A DNA stretch of 64,000 nt from positions 124,001 to 188,000 of the forward strand of contig VIIQ02000172.1 of assembly GCA_007449985.2 (NCBI GenBank), given 5' to 3'. The notes under the pieces were generated by a model, which was given only the letters and a program-made list of their open reading frames with translations, did no database searches and was not told the origin of the DNA. Below, piece by piece: positions 59,562 through 64,000 of this stretch (position 1 is its first letter; each line of letters starts with the position of its first letter). This DNA comes from Desmodesmus armatus (taxonomy: Eukaryota; Chlorophyta; Chlorophyceae; Sphaeropleales; Scenedesmaceae). The translations under genes were made by a program, and so were the position numbers.

Positions 59562-62500
59562 ATTCGGCGTCCCGACCCCACCAGTAATTCCCCCACCACC
59601 CTCCCCTGGTGTTGATCCCACCCCCACCCCCACCCCCGCACCGGCCACCCCCAGACCGTCCAAACTACTTTTGAGAGTATCGCAGCTGCTCTCACCAGCA
59701 GCAGCAGCAGCAGCAGCAGCGGCGGCAGTTCCGTTGCTGCTGCTGCTAAGCGTCCAAAGGTCTGATTCCAACTGCCGCACCAGCTGCTGCGACTGCAGCA
59801 GCTCATTCCGTAGGGACTCCACTTCAGAGGCTGCTGCTGCAGCGGCGTCACCTGCTGCTGCTGCATCAGACTTTGCTGCTTGCAGACCTCGCTCGAGTTT
59901 TGAGCAGCGTTCTTGTAGGAGGGGCTGCAGCTGGTCGAGCGGGTCGGTTGAGAGGGCGGTGGCTGCCGCTGCTGCGGCTTCGGCACCCCATCCCTCCGAC
60001 TCTAACTGCTTCCCTGCACACGAGACCATGACGAAAATAACATGATCAACAACATAAATGAGGATTTGAAGGATGGGCTTGGTCGAGCGGGTCGGTTGAG
60101 AGGGCGGTGGCTGCCGCTGCTGCTGCCTCTGCGCCCCAACCCCCCGACTCTAACTGCCTCCCTGCGGACAATAAGTAACATGAATAACGTAAGTAAGAAC
60201 ATAAATAAAATAACATGAACCAGCTTCGAGCAGCGCTCTTGTAGGATGGGCTGTAGTTGTTGGAGCGGGTCGGTTGAGAGGGCGGTGGCTGCTGCTGCGG
60301 CGGCCTCTGCGCCCCAACCCTCCGACTCTAACTGCTTGCCTGCAGACAAGAAGTAACAAAGATAGTGCTTTCAAAATAAAACAGCTACTACTATTTCTAC
60401 CAGCCCCTGCCACCCTGCATAGCACACCACAGCACGCCAATCCCCAGCCCCCGCCGCACTGCCCAGCACACCACAGCACACCTGTGAGCGCAGACAATGC
60501 TGCCAGCTGCTCCGCCATCGCAGCAACAGCTCGTACCACAGCACAGCACACTAACCCCCACCCCTGCCACCCTGCATATCACACTACAGCACACAAGTCA
60601 CAGCACCTGCCACCATGCACAGCACACCACAGCACGCCAACCCCAGCACCTGCCACCCTACCAGGACACCCCCTCGCCCCACCTACCCAGCACACCCCCT
60701 CGCACCTGTGAGGGTAGGCACCACAATCCGCCATCGCAGCAACAGCCCATACCACAGCACAGCACACTGCTCCCCCCCCCCTGGCCCACCACAGCACCCC
60801 CCCCCCCGCACACCTGTGAGCGCAGACAGTGCCGCCAGCTGCTCTGCCATAGCAGCAACAGCCGCCGCAGCAGGCCGCCTTGCCAGCTCAGCATTCGCCC
60901 TCTCCAAACGCCCCTCCGCCGCCGCCAGTTTTGTCGTCAGGAGCGCGATCTGATGCTGTTGATCCCTCACAGCTTCCTCTGCTGCTGCTAGGGCTGCCTC
61001 CGCTTCCGTTGTCTGTATCTGCTGCTGCTGCCGCTGCTGCTGCTGCTGCTGCCGGTCGGCGGCGTCTGTATCTGCCTCTGTATCGTGTCTGCCTGCTGTC
61101 GATGAAGGTCGCGGGTTCAAATCCTGCTGCTGCGATGTTTTCAGCGTCTGCAGCTGCCGTTCCAGGAGTGCTTTGTCCTTTCGGAGGGTGAGGAGGTCTG
61201 CTGTGAGTCTCTCCACTTCCTCGACCGCTAGCTGCTCTGCTGTGTTGGCTGAGCCTGCTGCCTGCTCCTGACGGGTGGTGAGGTCGAATAAGGAGGACTG
61301 GCTGGATTCGAGCTCACTGCGAAGGCTAGTCAGGGTGGCCTGCGTGTGTAGGGAAGTGTAAACAGTTTCCGGGACTGTGGGTAGTAAGCAGCTGTGAGTG
61401 GAGGGTGCGGGGGGGGGGGAGGGAGCGGCGTGTGGTGAGCTCAAATAAGGAAGACTGGCTGGACTCGAGCTCGCTGCGCAGGCTGGTAAGGGTGGCCTGC
61501 ATGTGTGGGGAGACAACACAATAAGATCAAGATTACTGCCCAGCGGTGAAAGCATCAGCTTGCAACTACCACCCCCCCCCCCCAAAGGAAGGGACTGTGA
61601 GGCAAGAGGCGGTTGTGAGTGGGTGGGTGGGTGGGTGGGTGGGGGGGGGGGTACGCGACGGTGTGTGATGAGCTAAAAGAGGGAGACTGGCTGGACTCAA
61701 GCTCACTGCGCAGGCTGGTCAGGGTGGCCTGCATGTGTGGGGAGACAACACAATAAGATCAAGATTACTGCCCAGCGGTGAAAGCATCAGCTTGCAACTA
61801 CCCCCCCCCCCCCCAAAGGAAGGGACTGTGAGGCAAGAGGCGGTTGTGAGTGGGTGGGTGGGTGGGTGGGTGGGGGGGGGGGGGGTACGCGACGGTGTGT
61901 GATGAGCTAAAAGAGGGAGACTGGCTGGACTCAAGCTCACTGCGCAGGCTGGTCAGGGTGGCCTGCACGTTCCTTGCTCGCATGACCTGGGTGTAGGGTG
62001 AGGGCTGAACCACGAACACTCAACCCCGACCCCAAACTGAGCTTCAGACAGCCGTGCTTGCATTGTGCTGGGTGTCAAACCCCAAACTCAAACCCCAAAC
62101 CCTGAAAACAGCAAAGCGGAACAGGTGGGCCTGACCTGTAAGCTGCGTATGGTTGTGCTCTGCTCCACACCACACCACCGTGCTTTGCTGTCCACCCCCC
62201 CCCCCCCCACACACACACACGAGCTTTAGACGGCGCCCCTCACATCCGTTGCCTGCATTGTGCTAGGTTACCCCCAGACCCCACCCTAAACCCCGAACAC
62301 GGCAATCCTAAAACCTGAACACAGCAAAGCAGGAGGGGTGCGGCCTGACCTGTAAGCTGCGTATGGTTGTGCTCTGTTCCTCCAGCTGCTGCTGCAGCTG
62401 CTCTGCCTCCCTGCTGGAGCCCTTGACGGCAGACAACTCATCCTGCATGCATACAAGCAGCAAACACAAGCAGCAACACACGTGTCACACCCTGTGAGAG

Positions 62501-62896
62501 GAAGGTCGCCGCTTCCTCTCTCCCCTTCTCACCCCCCCCCCCCCGGGCCTCTTGCTCCCCCCCCCCCCCCACACCCCCGATACTCCCCCCCCCCCTTCGT
62601 TCCTGCTGGAGCCCTTCATGGTGGCCAACTCATCCTGCATGCACACAAGCAGCAAAGCACAAACAGCAATACAAGCGTCACTCTCTGAGAGAGAGAGGCC
62701 TTTTTTGGTGTTACCAGCGGGGATGCCCCCTTCCTCTACCCCCCCGTCCTCACCTCCCCCATGGCCCCTTTGCCCCTCCCCCCCAGCCCCCGCATTCCCC
62801 CTACCCTCTGCCTCCCTGATGGATCTTTGACGGCAGCCAACTCAGCCTGCATGCGCATGAGCAGCAGATTACAAGCAGCAACACTGAGAGAGTGAA

Positions 62897-62956
<60 letters not shown>

Positions 62957-64000
62957 CCCCCCTCCTCTCCCCGCCCCCCCCGCCCCTTGCCCCCCCCCCC
63001 CTGCCTCCCTGCTGGACCCCTTGATGGTGACCAACTCATCCTGCAAGCACATGCAGCACAGCATCAGCATTACAGTCGCCGCACCTGTGTGGCACATGCC
63101 ATTCAGGGGCAAGGGTGTCAGAGGTTGAAGGGGAGGAGGCTTAGGGGTTTGGGGTAGCTTACCAGCCAGCTCAAACCCTCTCAGGAGCAGCCTTCCTTCA
63201 CGAACCAGTCAGAAGCCAGCCTGGACCCCCTCTCTCTCTTTACCCCCCCCCCTCACTTCTCTCCCTCCTCCCCCCCCCCCCCCCCCGCCCGTTCCCCCCG
63301 CCCATTCCTTTCTCCTGTCCCCCTCTCCTCTCACTCCCCCCTGCCTTTACCTTCCACCCCCCCTAGCATTGGCTCATGCACGCATCTGCAGCGCCGCGTG
63401 TAATTTGCTGTATGCCGCCTGCTGAAGCGTTTGGTCAGACCTGAACCAGTCAGAAGCCAGCCTGGACCCCCTCTCCCTCTCCCTCTCCCTGCCCTCACTC
63501 TCCCTCCACCCACCCCCCCTCCCCTGTCTCCCCCTCCCACCCCCCTCCCTCCCCCCTCCCTCCCCCCCTCCCACCTCCCACTCCCCCCTTCTCTCTGCCC
63601 CTTCTCCCTCTCGCACCCCCTCCACCCCCCATGTCTCCCCCCCGTGTCTTCTCCTCTATCCCCCCCCCCTCCAAAGCACTGCTGCCCACCCACCTGCAGC
63701 GCCTTGTGTGCTGCCTGTAGGTTGCTGTGTGCCGCCTGCTCGCAAACCAAAGCTGCTTTGATTCAGTCTATGCGGTTCAGCAATCGTGAGGGTGTTGATG
63801 ATTCAACCGCCGACCTTGAGCCCCCCCCCCCACACACACACATCCCCCCTCCACCCCCAACACACCCCCACCCCCACCCAAAACCCCTCACCCACACGCA
63901 CCTGCAGCGCCTTGTGTGCCGCCTGTAGGTTGCTGTGTGCTGTCTGTTCCGCCCTGAAGTCACTCAGCAGCTGTGTCACCTCAGTTTGGTCCTGCTGCAG
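55114..64000 (-). CDS. Protein CASP homologue (Golgi coiled-coil), N terminus beyond window
   Basis: Visible exons: 64000-63902 (runs off the edge), 62442-62350, 61339-60814, 60013-59350, 59031-58870, 58432-58219 and 55536-55114. All junction phases agree, giving 726 residues so far. Long coiled coils (TLTSLRSELESSQSSLFDL; VERLTADLLTLRKDKALLER) lead to the CASP hallmarks QRDRFRARVVELE, DNVALVEKIRFLERY, YMKEYEARLNPFAEF and RLRGMRLHDKALL. A C-terminal membrane span follows (KLARAAIALYVLLLHGVIM). CASP is a tail-anchored Golgi tether-like protein, cytosolic except for its end. Differences from land-plant CASP: Ala- and Gly-rich inserts in the coiled coil, and an Ala/Gly-rich tail of roughly 80 residues after the span, where plants have only a few. 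Every internal exon and the last one are flanked by duplicated edges (listed separately). Confidence 0.9.
55537..57960 (-). repeat. 17-unit array: CASP last-exon edge plus (CTG)n splice tract
   Basis: Units of about 120-180 bp each contain, in transcription order, a (CTG)n tract of 6 to about 27 triplets, TCAG or TGCCAG acceptor, 45 or so bp of exon (SESEARLRGMRLHDKALL), and a spacer CAACACACCCCCACTCCCTC. Seventeen extra copies precede the real exon at 55536. Sequence identity is high outside the CTG run; only the two units nearest 57720 carry several changes. The long open frames across the array exist only because the unit is stop-free. Confidence 0.95.
58017..58085 (-). repeat. copy of the end of CASP exon NPFAEF
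   Basis: About 70 bp matching the 3' end of exon 58432-58219 (GAGTATGA(G/A)GCACGGCTCAA and on to the donor side) lie 200 bp downstream in transcription order. Confidence 0.8.
58570..58830 (-). repeat. copies of the end of the CASP exon at 58870-59031
   Basis: A clear copy near 58690-58790 keeps GTCATTC...CCCCCACGGGCAGC and the CAGGCAGGTGCGG donor. A weaker block with GACACCCGCACCGTCAA lies near 58585. C-runs separate them. Confidence 0.78.
59160..59345 (-). repeat. copy of the start and middle of the CASP exon at 58870-59031
   Basis: CTTGAGCGCTACAAGCAGCA-like DNA and the following CAACCACC(T/C)GGAGCG block recur near 59220-59280, with the GCAAGGCAGGCAGGTGC end near 59285-59310, in the intron upstream. 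Confidence 0.75.
60060..60345 (-). repeat. two copies of the start of the CASP exon at 59350-60013
   Basis: Copies with acceptors near 60165 and 60344 keep (G/A)AGCAGTTAGAGTCGG and the coding GWGAEAAAAA, TALSTDP, QLQPILQERC segments in recognisable form. Confidence 0.88.
60479..60760 (-). repeat. two copies of the end of the CASP exon at 60814-61339
   Basis: The blocks at 60479-60535 and 60704-60750 match GCTGTTGCTGCGATGGCGGA and the LSALTG end with its GTG donor. Intron DNA around them (CAGCACACCACAGCAC) is repeated as well. Confidence 0.86.
61430..61970 (-). repeat. three copies of the start of the CASP exon at 60814-61339
   Basis: TLTSLRSELESSQS-coding DNA with its acceptor recurs with starts near 61497, 61728 and 61964 (spacing about 231-236 bp). 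The spacers share TGCCCAGCGGTGAAAGCATC, GTGGGTG runs and C-runs. Confidence 0.9.
62130..62165 (-). repeat. copy of the end of the CASP exon at 62350-62442
   Basis: CCTGACCTGTAAGCTGCGTA and the following TGGTTGTGCTCTG are repeated about 210 bp downstream in transcription order, including the donor side. Confidence 0.82.
62600..63050 (-). repeat. three copies of the start of the CASP exon at 62350-62442
   Basis: Acceptor plus DEL(S/V)(A/T)(V/I)KGSSREA-type coding starts recur near 62635, 62850 and 63043. They are separated by C-runs and a (GA)n microsatellite (62900-62953). Confidence 0.85.
63370..63760 (-). repeat. copies of the end of the CASP exon at the window edge
   Basis: AHSNLQAAHKALQ with its donor recurs at 63694-63740. 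A more degraded copy (DQTLQQAAYSKL...ALQ) lies at 63385-63440. The spacers are long C/T-rich runs. Confidence 0.82.

Noticed and set aside
55114..61339. Golgin-84 or TMF-type identity for the coiled-coil gene
   Set aside because: The segments QRDRFRARVVELE, DNVALVEKIR and ARLNPFAEF are specific to CASP, which also ends in a single membrane span.
1..64000. tRNA, rRNA or small structured RNA genes
   Set aside because: I saw no cloverleaf with A/B boxes or rRNA-like conserved segments; a covariance-model search would be needed to exclude them.

Overview
The window looks like nuclear DNA of a chlorophycean green alga (volvocalean, Haematococcus-like). I infer this from GC-rich, intron-dense genes with canonical GT/AG junctions, long CAG/Gln and Ala runs inside coding exons, TTTAGGG-type interstitial telomere repeats, TGTGC and CTG microsatellites, and plant/algal-type gene content (SBP-box factor, SRC2-like C2 protein, plant-like Golgi CASP, ADP/ATP-carrier relative). 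I see no bacterial features, operons or CRISPR array. Exon models were built by hand by matching splice sites, reading phase and family motifs; no transcript data were available.

Layout: 1964-5365 (-) RING-CH membrane E3 ligase; 6207-7151 a 945-bp hAT-like non-autonomous transposon with 70-bp inverted repeats and an 8-bp target duplication; 8495-13446 (+) SBP-box transcription factor; 13447-20400 gene-poor repeats; 20789-23779 (+) bZIP-like protein; 23780-29946 a repeat-rich stretch with several tandem arrays, a telomeric palindrome and a satellite full of bZIP-type sites; 29947-33342 (-) SRC2-like C2 protein, divergent from 33993-37981 (+) a large MYND-finger protein; 39345-45531 (-) ADP/ATP-carrier-like mitochondrial carrier, divergent from 45988-51772 (+) a MOLO1/TPM plus RING membrane protein; 55114-64000 (-) the C-terminal two thirds or so of Golgi protein CASP, running off the right edge.

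The most striking signal is structural. In at least five genes (RING-CH, SRC2-like, carrier, MOLO1/TPM-RING, CASP) the ends of exons, together with their splice site and a little flanking intron or downstream DNA, have been tandemly duplicated, from 2 up to 18 copies, with unit lengths mostly between 80 and 280 bp. In the carrier, copies of five of its seven exons are recognisable; in CASP, every internal exon seen and the last exon have at least one. What first looks like intergenic minisatellite (for example 39436-40030) turns out to be decayed copies of one exon edge. The largest array (55537-57960) repeats the first part of the last CASP exon plus a (CTG)n tract about 17 times, giving a ladder of potential 3' splice sites.

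Several reading frames need a one-base correction in a G or A run (three in the MOLO1/TPM-RING gene), and the MYND gene has an in-frame TAA and one frameshift. These look more like long-read assembly errors than decay, but this is not proven. The genes do not form one pathway; two divergent pairs may share promoters.
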